Assembly: GCA_037721555.1 (NCBI GenBank)
Contig: JBBJOI010000009.1
Coordinates: 1 to 64,000, forward strand
DNA from: Gaiellasilicea sp037721555
GTDB taxonomy: Bacteria > Actinomycetota > Thermoleophilia > Gaiellales > Gaiellaceae
DNA: 64,000 nucleotides
Direction: 5' to 3'
Shown: positions 31,381 to 40,255 of the stretch, piece after piece
Layout: each line of letters opens with the position of its first letter
Position numbering within the stretch: the first letter of the stretch is position 1
Notes under the pieces: model-generated
Database searches by the model: none
Seen by the model: only the letters and a program-made list of their open reading frames with translations
What the model was told of the DNA's origin: nothing
Made by a program: the position numbers and the translations under genes

Positions 31381-32592
31381 GTGAGCATCTTCGTCTCGAT
31401 CCTCGGCCTCGGATTGCTTATCCTCATCCACGAGGCGGGGCACTTCTTCGTTGCGCGCGCGGTGGGCATGAACCCGCGCAAGTTCTATCTCGGCTTCCCG
31501 CCGGCGCTCGTGAAGACCCGGCGCGGCGGGATCGAGTACGGGATCGGCGCGATTCCGCTCGGGGGCTACGTAAAGATTCCGGGGATGCACCGGCCGGCGG
31601 CAGGGGACCTTGACGTGCACTTCGGCCGCGCCCTTGCCGATCAGCCCTCGCTGACCTCAGCCGTCGAGGAGCTGCGGCGCCGCCTCGCCGCCGGCGACCA
31701 CGAAGGCGCCCGAGACGCCGTCAGGCGGCTGGCCGAGCAGATCGAGGCCGCATCGCTCTCTCCTGCCGCCGCCAGTGCTGCGGAGCGCGGCCTAACAGAC
31801 ATCGACGACGCGCTGGGACCGGATGCCTACTGGCGTGCGCGTACCTGGAAGCGCGTCGCGGTCATCTTCGCAGGGCCCGGCGCGAATCTCGTTCTCGCCG
31901 TTGTTCTCTTCGCGGCACTGTTCATGGCCGGTGGGGGCCGGGCGACTCAGACTGTCGACGACGTCGTACCGGACACCCCCGCCGCGGCCGTCGGGCTCCA
32001 GACCGGGGATCGGATCCTCGAGATCGGCGGCCAGCGCGTCGAGGCGGGTGACATCGCGAACGTCATCTCCTCGTCGAACGGGCGCGAGCTGACGCTGTCC
32101 GTGGAGCGAAACGGTCGGCGCGTGACCCTCGGCCCGGTGCGGCCGAGGGAGACGGACGGTTCCTACCGCCTGGGCTTCGTCCTGCGCGGTGAGGGCCTCG
32201 GCTTCGCCGACTCGACGTGGCAGGCGTTCCGCGTCACCGGGCTCGTGACGAAGGAGATCGGAGCCTCCCTCGGCCGCCTCGCCACCGGCGAGGGGCGGGA
32301 GGAGATCTCGAGCCCGGTCGGGATCGTCCAAGGCTCCTCTCAGGCCGTCGACCAGGGTACGACGAATTACCTCTGGGTGGTGGGATTGATCAGCCTCTCC
32401 CTCGCCCTCCTGAACCTCCTGCCGCTGTTGCCGCTCGACGGTGGCCACATCATGTTCTCGCTGATCGAGGGGATCCGCGGCAAGGCGGTCGCGCGAGAGG
32501 TGTACGAGCGCGTGTCGGCAGTCGGGATCGCGGTCGTGCTGCTCCTCTTCTTCATCGGGCTCTCGAACGACATCGGGCGGCTCGGCAACTAG
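31381..32592 (+). CDS. rseP: Site-2 metalloprotease RseP-type
   Basis: A 403-residue intramembrane zinc protease with HEAGH (LILIHEAGHFF) and the third ligand in LPLLPLDGGHIMFSL; one PDZ domain (VVPDTPAAAVGLQTGDRILEIGG) lies between. About 75 Ala/Arg/Glu-rich residues (roughly 80-155) with helical character are inserted between the GYVKIPGM strand and the second helix (WKRVAVIFAGPGANLVLA), longer than in E. coli RseP. The substrate may be an anti-sigma factor. GTG 31381 is chosen because it begins directly at the first helix. Confidence 0.9.
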   Translation: MSIFVSILGLGLLILIHEAGHFFVARAVGMNPRKFYLGFPPALVKTRRGGIEYGIGAIPLGGYVKIPGMHRPAAGDLDVHFGRALADQPSLTSAVEELRRRLAAGDHEGARDAVRRLAEQIEAASLSPAAASAAERGLTDIDDALGPDAYWRARTWKRVAVIFAGPGANLVLAVVLFAALFMAGGGRATQTVDDVVPDTPAAAVGLQTGDRILEIGGQRVEAGDIANVISSSNGRELTLSVERNGRRVTLGPVRPRETDGSYRLGFVLRGEGLGFADSTWQAFRVTGLVTKEIGASLGRLATGEGREEISSPVGIVQGSSQAVDQGTTNYLWVVGLISLSLALLNLLPLLPLDGGHIMFSLIEGIRGKAVAREVYERVSAVGIAVVLLLFFIGLSNDIGRLGN

Positions 32593-32653
32593 CACGTTCT
32601 ACGGCATCGGCGCGGCATCGGCGTAGTGAGGCTGCTCGGCGCGACAACGCGCG

Positions 32654-32717
32654 TTGTCAGGGACAGTCCCTGACAAGAAACGCTGTCGTGACAACAGCGT
32701 TAGTCAGGGACTGTCCC
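32654..32717. repeat. Nested palindromic repeat with GGGACAGTCCC core
   Basis: TTGTCAGGGACAGTCCCTGACAA (32654-32676) is a 23-bp perfect palindrome. It is followed by a stem AACGCTGT / ACAGCGTT (32679-32686, 32694-32701) and then a second GTCAGGGACTGTCCC. The whole unit can fold as one hairpin. It is the same family as 25101-25225 and lies in the 166-bp gap between rseP and ispG. Confidence 0.65.
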
Positions 32718-32746
32718 CCGTAAACCGCGTCGCGAAGGAGGCGGGG

Positions 32747-32752
32747 TACCCT
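32747..32752 (+). promoter_or_regulatory. Candidate -10 box for leaderless ispG
   Basis: TACCCT lies 6 nt before the ispG ATG at 32759. No Shine-Dalgarno fits between them, so a leaderless transcript is inferred. Confidence 0.45.
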
Positions 32753-32758
32753 GTCCAC

Positions 32759-33892
32759 ATGGCCTCGCAGGTGCAGATCAAGGTCGGAGGTGTCGCGATC
32801 GGCGGCGGCGCGCCAGTCGCGATCCAGTCGATGACGCTGACGCCGACGCGCGACGTGGAGGCGACGACCGCCCAGATCGCCGCCCTCGCCTCCGCCGGCT
32901 GCGAGGTCGTCCGATGCGCGGTTCCGAAGATCGAGGACGCCGAGGCGCTCGAGCGGATTGTTCGCTTCTCGCCGCTCCCGGTGATTGCGGACATCCACTT
33001 CAACGCGTCGCTGGCGCTGAAGGCGATCGACGCCGGCGTGGCCGCGGTGCGCATCAACCCCGGCAACATCGGCGGTCCCGACAAGGTCGCTCAGGTCGTC
33101 ACGGCGGCGAAGCGGTCAGGCATCCCGATGCGGATCGGCGCCAACTCCGGGTCGCTCCCGAAGCACCTTCAAACGCTCGCGCAGGAAGATCAAGCCCAGG
33201 CACTCGTCGTCGCCGCGCTCGAGGAGGTTGAGCTGCTCGAGCGGCTCGACTATCGCGACTTCAAGATCTCCGTCAAGTCCACCCACGTGCCGACGATGAT
33301 CCGCGCCTACCGGATGCTGTCGGAGAAGGTGCCCTACCCACTGCACCTCGGCGTCACCGAAGCGGGAACACCCTTCTCAGGCTCGATCAAGAGCGCCGTC
33401 GGGATGGGCGCGCTCCTGGCCGACGGGATCGGCGACACGCTGCGAGTCTCGCTCACGGCGGATCCCGTCAAGGAGGTCGAGACGGCCTGGGAGATCCTGA
33501 AGGCGCTCGGTCTGCGCGAGCGCGGGCCGGTGATGATCTCGTGTCCGAGCTGCGGCCGCGACAACGTCGGCGTCGAGAGGCTCGCGCTCGTCGTCGAGGA
33601 GCGCCTTCGCGACTACCCACAGGCGTTCGAGGTGGCGGTGATGGGTTGCGCGGTCAACGGACCGGGGGAGGCGGGGGACGCAGACTTCGGGATCGCCGGA
33701 GGCCGGGACGTCGGCTTCGTGTACGCCCACGGCCGGGTGCTGAAGAAGGTCTCCTCCGACATCCTGATCGACGAGCTCTTCCACGAGATCGACCGCTGGA
33801 TCGAGGGCGGGATGGATCGCCCGAAGCGCCTCAAGATGGCGAAGCCGGCCGCGCTCGCGATGGCCGAAGCGTCGCTCATACCGCTGGACTGA
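32759..33892 (+). CDS. ispG: 4-hydroxy-3-methylbut-2-enyl diphosphate synthase (IspG/GcpE)
   Basis: A 377-residue iron-sulfur enzyme of the MEP pathway, converting MEcPP to HMBPP. The TIM-barrel part carries PVAIQSMTLTPTRDVEAT, VIADIHFNASLALKA and VRINPGNIGG. The [4Fe-4S] cysteines are in MISCPSCGRDN and VMGCAVNGPGEAGDADFG. The ATG at 32759 gives the usual start; a longer in-frame start at 32654 lies inside a repeat and is rejected. Confidence 0.95.
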   Translation: MASQVQIKVGGVAIGGGAPVAIQSMTLTPTRDVEATTAQIAALASAGCEVVRCAVPKIEDAEALERIVRFSPLPVIADIHFNASLALKAIDAGVAAVRINPGNIGGPDKVAQVVTAAKRSGIPMRIGANSGSLPKHLQTLAQEDQAQALVVAALEEVELLERLDYRDFKISVKSTHVPTMIRAYRMLSEKVPYPLHLGVTEAGTPFSGSIKSAVGMGALLADGIGDTLRVSLTADPVKEVETAWEILKALGLRERGPVMISCPSCGRDNVGVERLALVVEERLRDYPQAFEVAVMGCAVNGPGEAGDADFGIAGGRDVGFVYAHGRVLKKVSSDILIDELFHEIDRWIEGGMDRPKRLKMAKPAALAMAEASLIPLD

Positions 33893-33916
33893 ACCCATTG
33901 CAGCGGCTGTGCCGGC

Positions 33917-33962
33917 GGGCTCCTGCCTGCGCGAAGATCCCTGAAGACCGCCTCGGCGGCCG
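33917..33962. repeat. REP-family fragment upstream of proS
   Basis: CTGCGCGAAGATCCCTGAAGACCGCC resembles the conserved tail CGCGTGAAGATCCCTAAAG at 6401-6420 and CGCGTGTAGACCCCTGAAGC at 49941-50205. It is followed by the small inverted repeat CCGCC-TCG-GCGG. This is probably a degenerate copy of the same repeat family. Confidence 0.4.
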
Positions 33963-33988
33963 GATGCGCGTGCGCAAGCGCTGTTTAC

Positions 33989-33994
33989 TAACCT
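33989..33994 (+). promoter_or_regulatory. Candidate -10 box for leaderless proS
   Basis: TAACCT lies exactly 6 nt before the proS ATG at 34001, with no ribosome-binding site between. Confidence 0.45.
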
Positions 33995-34000
33995 CTCGCC

Positions 34001-35686
34001 ATGGTCGCCCGCGCATCACAGCTCTTCCTGCCGACCCTGCGTGACGCTCCTACGGACGCCGAGGCGGTGTCGCACAAGCTGCTCGTCCGTGGCGGCTTCA
34101 TCCGCCAGGTCTCGGCGGGGGTGTGGACGTTCCTTCCGCTCGGCTGGCGCGTCCACCGGAAGGTCGAGCAGATCATCCGGGAAGAGATGGACACGATCGG
34201 TGGCCAGGAGATGTTCGCCTCCGTCCTCACCCCGGCCGAGCTGTGGGAGCAGAGCGGCCGCTACGGCAGCACGGAGCTGTTCAAGCTCGAGGACCGGAAC
34301 GGACGGCGTTTCGTGCTGCCGATCACCCACGAGGAGACGTTCACGTTCCATGCTCTCGAGCTCCAGAGCTACCGGCAGCTGCCGCAGATCCTCTACCACT
34401 TCCAGACGAAGGGCCGCGACGAGCCTCGGCCGCGCGGCGGCCTCCTGCGCGTCCGCGAGTTCGTGATGAAGGACTCGTACTCGTTCGACCGCGACTCCGA
34501 GGCTCAGGACGTGAGCTTTCAGAAGCACTGGCGAGCCTACGAGCGCATGTTCGAGCGGTGTGGGCTCGAGGTGCACGCCGTCGCGGCCGAGTCGGGGATG
34601 ATGGGCGGCAGCGCCTCGATCGACTTCCTCGCCCCGTCCGGCTCGGGCGAGAACACCCTCGTCACTTGCGAGAACGGTGACTATGCCGCCGACCTCGAGA
34701 TCGCACGCGGCGTACCCCGTGCGCCGGCCTTCCCGGAACGGCTCGGTGCCCCCCAGGAGATCGAGACGCCGGGAATTACGACAATCGAGGAGCTCGCGGC
34801 GACGCTGAGCCTGGATACAGCGGCGACCTCGAAGGCAATGCCGGTCGTGAAGAGCGACGGCACCGTCGTCCTCGCCCTGATCCGCGGTGACGATCGGCTC
34901 GAGGAAGCAAAGCTGCTCGCAGCGGTCGGCGAGGACGTCAGGCCGGCTACCGAAGACGAGATCCGCGCTGCTTTCGGCGCCGATCCCGGCTCGCTCGGGC
35001 CAGTGGGTTTCGCCGGAGAGGTGATCGCCGACGAGACGTTGCGGGAGGGGCAGTTCGTCGCCGGGGCGAACCGCACGGGAGCGCATCTGCGTGGGATCGA
35101 GTACGGGCGCGACTTCACGGCTCGCTTCGCGGACATCAGGGTGCCCTCGCCGGGCGACCGGTGCCCGCAGTGTGCCGGCGCGCTGCGGTTCCAGACCGCA
35201 ATCGAGGTCGGACACATCTTCAAGCTCGATACGCGCTACTCGGAGCCGATGAACGCGCGATTCCTCGACGAGGACGGCCGGGAGAAGCCGCTGATCATGG
35301 GCAGCTACGGCATCGGACCCGGTCGGATAATGGCTGCCGCCGTCGAGCAGAGCCACGATGCCAACGGGATCGTCTGGCCCGCGGCGATCGCCCCCTACGA
35401 TGTCCACGTCGTCGCACTCATGGGTGGAGACGAGGGCGTTTCCGCCCTTGCAGGCGAGGTGGCCGAGTCGCTGTCAGCGGAGGGGCTCGACGTCCTCCTC
35501 GACGATCGGGATCTGCGGCCGGGCGAGAAGTTCGCCGATGCCGACCTGATCGGCTGCCCGGTCCGGGTGACGGTCGGCAAGAAATCTCTGGCCGACGGCG
35601 CCGTCGATGTCCGCCGGAGAGCGAGCGGCGAGGAGGAGCGCGTCGCGCGTTTGGAGGTTGGAAAACGGGTAGTCGAACGTGGATGA
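34001..35686 (+). CDS. proS: Prolyl-tRNA synthetase (bacterial type)
   Basis: A 561-residue class II synthetase with the usual order: motif 1 region FIRQVSAGVWTFLPLG, motif 2 ITHEETFTFHAL and PRPRGGLLRVREFVMKDSYSF, an INS/YbaK-like editing insertion (about residues 215-375), motif 3 GSYGIGPGRIMAA, and an anticodon-binding domain. It is the bacterial ProS form with editing domain. A proline tRNA lies 1.3 kb downstream. The stop overlaps the XRE gene. Confidence 0.95.
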   Translation: MVARASQLFLPTLRDAPTDAEAVSHKLLVRGGFIRQVSAGVWTFLPLGWRVHRKVEQIIREEMDTIGGQEMFASVLTPAELWEQSGRYGSTELFKLEDRNGRRFVLPITHEETFTFHALELQSYRQLPQILYHFQTKGRDEPRPRGGLLRVREFVMKDSYSFDRDSEAQDVSFQKHWRAYERMFERCGLEVHAVAAESGMMGGSASIDFLAPSGSGENTLVTCENGDYAADLEIARGVPRAPAFPERLGAPQEIETPGITTIEELAATLSLDTAATSKAMPVVKSDGTVVLALIRGDDRLEEAKLLAAVGEDVRPATEDEIRAAFGADPGSLGPVGFAGEVIADETLREGQFVAGANRTGAHLRGIEYGRDFTARFADIRVPSPGDRCPQCAGALRFQTAIEVGHIFKLDTRYSEPMNARFLDEDGREKPLIMGSYGIGPGRIMAAAVEQSHDANGIVWPAAIAPYDVHVVALMGGDEGVSALAGEVAESLSAEGLDVLLDDRDLRPGEKFADADLIGCPVRVTVGKKSLADGAVDVRRRASGEEERVARLEVGKRVVERG

Positions 35687-35982
35687 CCCGGCGCAAGCGC
35701 TATAGCGAGCATCCGTTCGGGCCCTCGATCGAGCGCTTGATGGCGGACACAGGGCTGACCTACCGGGGTCTTGCTGCCCTCACGCAGCTCTCCGCCGGCT
35801 ACCTGAACCATCTGGTGCACGGAAACAGACCGGTGCCCTCGAAGGAGGTCGTCGAGCGTCTAGCCGGCGCACTGGACGTCGAGGCGGATCACTTCCGCGA
35901 GTACCGCCTGCGGGTCATCACGGATCGCCTCGAGGCGAAGCCCGATCTGATCGACCGGCTGTACAAGCGCCTGAGCGTCTAA
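35683..35982 (+). CDS. XRE-type helix-turn-helix protein
   Basis: A 99-residue protein with a Cro/CI-type HTH at residues 17-75 (LTYRGLAALTQLSAGYLNHLV, VPSKEVVERLAGALDVEADHF). It probably binds DNA; no effector domain is seen. Its ATG overlaps the proS TGA (ATGA), so it is co-transcribed with proS. Downstream lie three TAACGGC-type repeats and then a decayed GH2 gene. Confidence 0.82.
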   Translation: MTRRKRYSEHPFGPSIERLMADTGLTYRGLAALTQLSAGYLNHLVHGNRPVPSKEVVERLAGALDVEADHFREYRLRVITDRLEAKPDLIDRLYKRLSV

Positions 35983-35992
35983 CGGCTAACGG

Positions 35993-36876
35993 CTAACGCT
36001 CGTTGACCGCCCGAATGGCTAGGGGATCCGCCTTCGCAACGCGGTCGGCGGTCAGCAAACCGTTCAACTCTCCCTCGACGTCCGTCAGCTGCGTCCACAC
36101 GAAGCCTGCGACGTCGCCGCTGCCGTCGACGAGGCGGGCGTAGGCCGTGGCGAGCTCGTCGGCGGACGAGACGTGCTTGTAGGCGAAGTCCTCGTTGCGG
36201 CCGTTGGCGAGGAGCGACACTCGGCCGCACTCACCGTCTTCCATAGCGGCACCCCGTCGGTGCTGCAGTGCCGTGACAGGTCGTCGCCGTAGTCGTGGCG
36301 ATCGACGAGATCCGCGCCGTCGAGTTGCTTCCAGCCAGATGCGTCGACGACGAGGCGGCCTGGATCCTGGGCGCGCACGCCCTGCACGAGGCGGCGCTGG
36401 AAGCCCGTCGGCGGGCGGCCCCAGTCCTCGTTGATGACGATCCAGAGGACGACGGAGGGATGGCCGCTCTCCGCGGGATCCACGACATCGACGACGAGCT
36501 CGTGCGCGCGCCTCGGGTCGAGCTCGCCGAGGTCGAACGCGAAGTGCGTGTAGCCGCCGTTGTGGGAGCCGACCTCCTGCCCGTCCACCGTCACCGTTGC
36601 GCGCCAGTCGACGGCGCCGAAGTTGAGCAATACGCGCGAGCTGCGCCACTCGGCAGGAAGCTCGCAACGCCGCCGGTAGCGGAGTCGCTCGTGGATTTCC
36701 CCGCCGAGTCCAATCCCTGAGAACGGTGCCTCGAAGAAGAATGGCACGACGATCCGGCGGGGTGCGCACGGTGGCTCGAGCTCGACCGGCCAAACGCCGT
36801 CGAGGCTCAGCCGGCGGTGGCGGACGGCACCCGGTCGTGCGACCCCGACGGCGCCGAGGTGCCGGGCGCCGAGCAC
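35993..36876 (-). pseudogene. Decayed glycoside hydrolase family 2 gene
   Basis: Two overlapping minus-strand frames together encode GH2 pieces. The upstream frame holds the jelly-roll (FFFEAPFSGIGLGGEIHERLRYRRR, VLLNFGAVDWRATVTVDGQEVG; partial), then jumps from VVDVVDPAE directly to the TIM-barrel strand SVVLWIVINEDWG, whose Glu is the acid/base. This shows an internal deletion of the Ig-like domain and barrel start. Near 36230 the frame shifts; the remaining VSLLANGRNEDFAYKHVSSAD...VWTQLTDVEGELNG tail lies in another frame, with GECG where the nucleophile motif SEFGG belongs. It is not functional. Confidence 0.8.
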
Positions 36877-36947
36877 GAACCGGAACTGGCTCCTCGCCCG
36901 GACGGCGACGCCGGCGAGGGTTGCCGATCGGCTAGGATCGCCCGCAG

Positions 36948-37022
36948 CGGGGCGTGGCGCAGCCTGGTTAGCGCGCTAGTCTGGGGGACTAGAGGTCCCG
37001 AGTTCGAATCTCGGCGCCCCGA
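36948..37022 (+). tRNA. tRNA-Pro (GGG anticodon)
   Basis: A 75-nt cloverleaf. The acceptor CGGGGCG pairs with CGCCCCG, the D arm is GCGC...GCGC with AGCCTGGTTA loop, and the anticodon stem CTAGT/ACTAG holds the loop CTGGGGG, giving GGG at positions 34-36. The T arm is CCGAG-TTCGAAT-CTCGG. Discriminator A follows; CCA is not encoded. A TAGGAT box lies about 10 nt upstream and a terminator directly downstream. Confidence 0.93.
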
Positions 37023-37032
37023 CTTACGAAAG

Positions 37033-37053
37033 CCCCGCTGGACGCGGGGTTTT
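37033..37053 (+). terminator. Rho-independent terminator of tRNA-Pro
   Basis: CCCCGC-TGGAC-GCGGGG followed by TTTTCT, starting 11 nt after the tRNA end. Confidence 0.75.
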
Positions 37054-37187
37054 CTGGTGGCGGAAGTGGCGTCCGGGTTTCTTCTCTGCTCTTCTCGTCC
37101 GCGCTCCTGGCCCGTCTAGAGGCCCCAAACCGGGCCCGCGACGAAAACGGGGCGGAAACGCGTAACTCCTTGAGCTCGGCTCAGCCG

Positions 37188-37427
37188 CTAGGAGACGAAG
37201 CGGAGGCCAAGGTAGCCGAGGAACCCAATCCACGCGAGCTGTGGCAGTCCGAGCAAGACGGCGATTACGAGGGTGAACCTCGGTGAGCCGGCCGTTTGCT
37301 CAGCTTGAGCCTTGTTCTTGCCTGCTGCGTCTCGGAGTGGATCGTGCCCATTGCCGCCGCTTGGCTGCTCTTTTTTCCGTAGCCACAGCTCATCGTCAAG
37401 CCAAGGCTCGTGTTGTAGCGCAGTCAT
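37188..37427 (-). CDS. Small single-pass membrane protein
   Basis: A 79-residue protein. The N-terminal half is polar (MTALQHEPWLDDELWLRKKE) and the C-terminal half holds one membrane helix (TLVIAVLLGLPQLAWIGFLGYL). A GGGGGA run just before the ATG may act as a ribosome-binding site. No family is recognised. A decayed relative-looking fragment with a similar C-terminal helix lies about 210 bp away at 37637-37834. Confidence 0.5.
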   Translation of the reverse strand: MTALQHEPWLDDELWLRKKEQPSGGNGHDPLRDAAGKNKAQAEQTAGSPRFTLVIAVLLGLPQLAWIGFLGYLGLRFVS

Positions 37428-37636
37428 TCCCCCTGTTTCCCTTCGCCGCCGTTCGTTGCTTCTCTGTCTATCTCATTCGACGCCGAGGCTGAACTGGTTG
37501 TTAGATACGAAGTTGATCCGGACTCTGTGAGGCGGATGCGTGACCAGCGCCAGCCGACCCGCGGCACAGGGGAAGCAGGGGATAGCTAGCACAGCTGCGC
37601 CACGGGCGAGCCCTCGCGCTCGAGGACGACCTTCGG

Positions 37637-37834
37637 CTACCGGAGGAAGAACATCCAGGCGACATAGCCGATCAGAGCCCACAGAGAGCAGCAGAGCAGA
37701 CCGAGCACAGCCCAGGTGTGAACAAGCTGTCCCCTGGGGCGGTCGAGGTCGTGCTCGCCCTGATGTTCGCCGTGCCACAGCTGGAGTGGATGGGGTTCTT
37801 GGCTTACGGTGGCTCCCGTTTCGCGTCCTAGCCT
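37637..37834 (-). pseudogene. Possible remnant of a small membrane protein
   Basis: An open stretch of 65 codons ends in LLCCSLWALIGYVAWMFFLR, a clear membrane helix, preceded by a polar segment LQLWHGEHQGEHDLDRPRG. There is no in-frame ATG, GTG or TTG after the upstream stop, so the start seems lost. Its layout resembles the 79-residue protein next to it. This is a low-confidence call. Confidence 0.3.
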
Positions 37835-38576
37835 TCACGTCCAGTATTTCTCACCGAACGGACGGAACGGGATCGTCGTCCGAGCTTCGTTACCGCCGCC
37901 TGCTCGATCAGACGACAGCCTGCTCGAGCTCGAGCTGTCCGAGGAGGATCCGCTGTTAGAGGTGACAAACGACCCGGCGGTTGAGTTGCGAGCCGACGGG
38001 TACGACCTCCGCGCGGTGATCGGGAGCAGAACCCCTCTGCGTGGCAGGCTGGCCGCCGCAGGTGTTGTGGGCGGTGTGGGCCTCGGCGCCTATGGGTTGC
38101 TCGCCCGGGGATCGCTCACGGTCGATCTCGGCCTCGGCAGGTCCATCCGGCCGCTCGGCCCGCTGACCTGGCGCATCGATGCTCCGCGGGACCTCGTCTT
38201 CGACCTCATCTCCTACCTCGGGCGGACGACGCGGGCACTTCAGACGAAGCTGCGCGTGCTCGAGCGCGGAGCAGACCTGGTGCTCGCCGAGCATTACACG
38301 CGGGTAGGGCCGTCCTGACGACGACGGTCGAGACAGTTCGCTTCGAACCGCCGCGCAGTGTTTATTTTCGGCTCGTTCGAGGGCCGGTTCCACTCGTCCT
38401 CGAGCGCTTCGAGCTACACGAAGCGGGTGGAGGAACGACGCTCGAGTACTCCGGCCGACTCGGCACCGATCTCTGGGGACTTGGACGCTGTGGGGAGCGC
38501 GGGTGGGTGCACGGTGGGAGGCTGCTGTGCAGGGCTCGCTGGATGCGGTGCAGGCAGAAGCCGAACGCGCTAGTCG
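37809..38576 (+). pseudogene. Frameshifted SRPBCC/polyketide-cyclase-like gene
   Basis: The first frame encodes GVGLGAYGLLARGSLTVDLGLG and RSIRPLGPLTWRIDAPRDLVFDLIS, then LRVLERGADLVLAEHYTRVGPS before a stop at 38316. Shifting frame there continues sensibly as VLTTTVETVRFEPPRSVYFR, then LVRGPVPLVLERFELHEAGGGTTLEYSGR. A second shift near 38490 gives GARWEAAVQGSLDAVQAEAE. This is an SRPBCC helix-grip protein with a hydrophobic N terminus, broken by at least two frameshifts. Its end touches the convergent gene at 38570. Confidence 0.65.
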
Positions 38577-39031
38577 ATCACGAAGCCAACGGTGATTCGT
38601 GCCACCCTTCCGTTCTTGATCGTGAAATCGGTTACACGCCTCCCGGCTGTGAAGGCTCCCACGAAGCAGTGACGGAAGCCTGACTCCGTCACGCACCTGA
38701 CCTTCGCCACCTTCGCGACAACCTCGGCCACACGCGACCCGACGCCGACCCCCCGTGACGTCCGTTCGAGCATTGAGCTCGTCGTGACTGACGTCACCAT
38801 CGAGCCGGCGAAGAAGGTGATCGAAAGAGTGGGGTAGCGGAACGTCGTGAACTCGCCGATCTCGTTCGAGCCCTGCTGGATCGTGCGCGGCTTGCCGAGC
38901 TGCGCCCGCACAGCGGCCTTGGTCATCCCGAGCCGGACACCTCCGATTCCCTGCTGCGGAACGACCACCGCTGTTGCAGCCCCCGCCAGGACGAGTGCGG
39001 CCAGGGTGGCGGCGACGATGAGCTTCGCCAT
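38570..39031 (-). CDS. Exported protein with SmpA/BamE-like fold signature
   Basis: A 153-residue protein with a signal peptide (MAKLIVAATLAALVLAGAATA). The mature start GIGGVRLGMTKAAVRAQLGKPR resembles the GMTkaeV...LG.P motif of SmpA/OmlA-like small exported domains. Two cysteines (about 117 and 125) may form a disulfide. The function is unknown. Probably co-transcribed with the upstream Pro-rich protein, 17 bp away. Confidence 0.7.
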   Translation of the reverse strand: MAKLIVAATLAALVLAGAATAVVVPQQGIGGVRLGMTKAAVRAQLGKPRTIQQGSNEIGEFTTFRYPTLSITFFAGSMVTSVTTSSMLERTSRGVGVGSRVAEVVAKVAKVRCVTESGFRHCFVGAFTAGRRVTDFTIKNGRVARITVGFVID

Positions 39032-39048
39032 CGGGACGCGGCCGTCGA

Positions 39049-40095
39049 TCAGGCGGCGCCGGCGAGGAGCCAGAAGAGGACGCTCGCGATGAGCGAGAGG
39101 CCGACCAGAGACAGCCTCTCCCTGCCCCGCGCGACCGGAACGAAGACGTTCGGCCAGTACAGCGTCAGCTGCGGGGCGACCGTGGCCACACCCACGAGCA
39201 GGGTTCCGAACAGGGCGAAGGCAAGAAGCAGAAGACGCAGATTCACCGGGGTCCCGCCACTGTCGTCGCCTGCGCCCGGAACCGAGGCGACGGCGAGAGC
39301 GCGCCGCGGAAGCGCGAGCGAGGTGGCGCCAACCGCCGACGTCACCGAGCCCTCGGCCGGTGGGTGCGTCCGCCGTGGGACGACGGTCGCCTTGATGGTT
39401 CGCTTCGGCTCGACGGCCTGCTTCCGCTTGTGTGCGGCCGGCTTCGGCTTGGCTGCTTTGGGCTTGTGCGCCGCCCTGCGTTTTCGCGTCGCCTGCGTCG
39501 ATGCCCGCGAGGGGGCTGCACGCGGCGCCGCCTGTACCCGCGGCTTGTACACGGGCGTCGCCGCCGGCTCGTAGACCTGGGGTTCGGAGACCGGCGCCGG
39601 TTCGTTGACCGGAGGCGGTTCGTAGACCGGGGCCGGTGGGGGGGCGGCGCGGGTCTCGACCGGCTCTGGAGCGGCTCTCGGCTCGGCAACCGGCTGCCGA
39701 GCAGCGGCCGGAGGAGGCTTCGGGCTTGGGGCAGCCTGAGGCGGCGGGCCGCTCGGCCGCTGCGCGGGAGGCGGCTTGCGCTGCTCGGCGGGAGCGGGCT
39801 TCGACTGCGCCGGGAGGGGTGGCACCTTGAGGGTGACGGAGGTCTTCGGAAGGGGTGGCACCTGGAGCGTGACGGAGGTGCGCGGCGGGAACGACACGAT
39901 GGGCTCGGACGGCCCCGGCGTGGTCTGGGCTGGCCCCGTCTGACCCGGCGCCGTCTGACCCGGCCCCGTCTGACCCGGCGTGGCTTGCCCCGCGGTAGTC
40001 TTGCCCGGCTGTGGATCGTCGCCGACCGCCCCGGCCGCGGCTGCCGGGAACGCGATGGCGAGGCCCAGTGCGATCCCAACGACTGCTCTGATCAC
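39049..40095 (-). CDS. Pro/Ala-rich exported protein with C-terminal membrane helices
   Basis: A 348-residue protein. A signal peptide (MIRAVVGIALGLAIAFPAAAAGA) is followed by GQT-x-PGQT repeats, a duplicated TSVTLxVPPLPK segment, a long Pro/Ala-rich region, then a Lys/Arg-rich stretch. Two membrane helices close the protein (LLLLAFALFGTLLVGVATV and LVGLSLIASVLFWLLAGAA). It is probably anchored at the C terminus with the low-complexity part spanning the cell wall. No enzymatic domain is visible. Confidence 0.7.
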   Translation of the reverse strand: MIRAVVGIALGLAIAFPAAAAGAVGDDPQPGKTTAGQATPGQTGPGQTAPGQTGPAQTTPGPSEPIVSFPPRTSVTLQVPPLPKTSVTLKVPPLPAQSKPAPAEQRKPPPAQRPSGPPPQAAPSPKPPPAAARQPVAEPRAAPEPVETRAAPPPAPVYEPPPVNEPAPVSEPQVYEPAATPVYKPRVQAAPRAAPSRASTQATRKRRAAHKPKAAKPKPAAHKRKQAVEPKRTIKATVVPRRTHPPAEGSVTSAVGATSLALPRRALAVASVPGAGDDSGGTPVNLRLLLLAFALFGTLLVGVATVAPQLTLYWPNVFVPVARGRERLSLVGLSLIASVLFWLLAGAA

Positions 40096-40255
40096 GGGTT
40101 TCGACGGTAGCAGCGGGCTCAGTCGATGGCTGCAGCCCAGGGCAGTAAAAACCGCTCTTTGCGCTGATTCTGCCGCTCGAGCAGCGCCGAGCGTGCTCTC
40201 AGACCGGTCTGCCGGGATCTGGAAGGCGGCCGGGCTCGGCCGTAGGATCCAGCCT

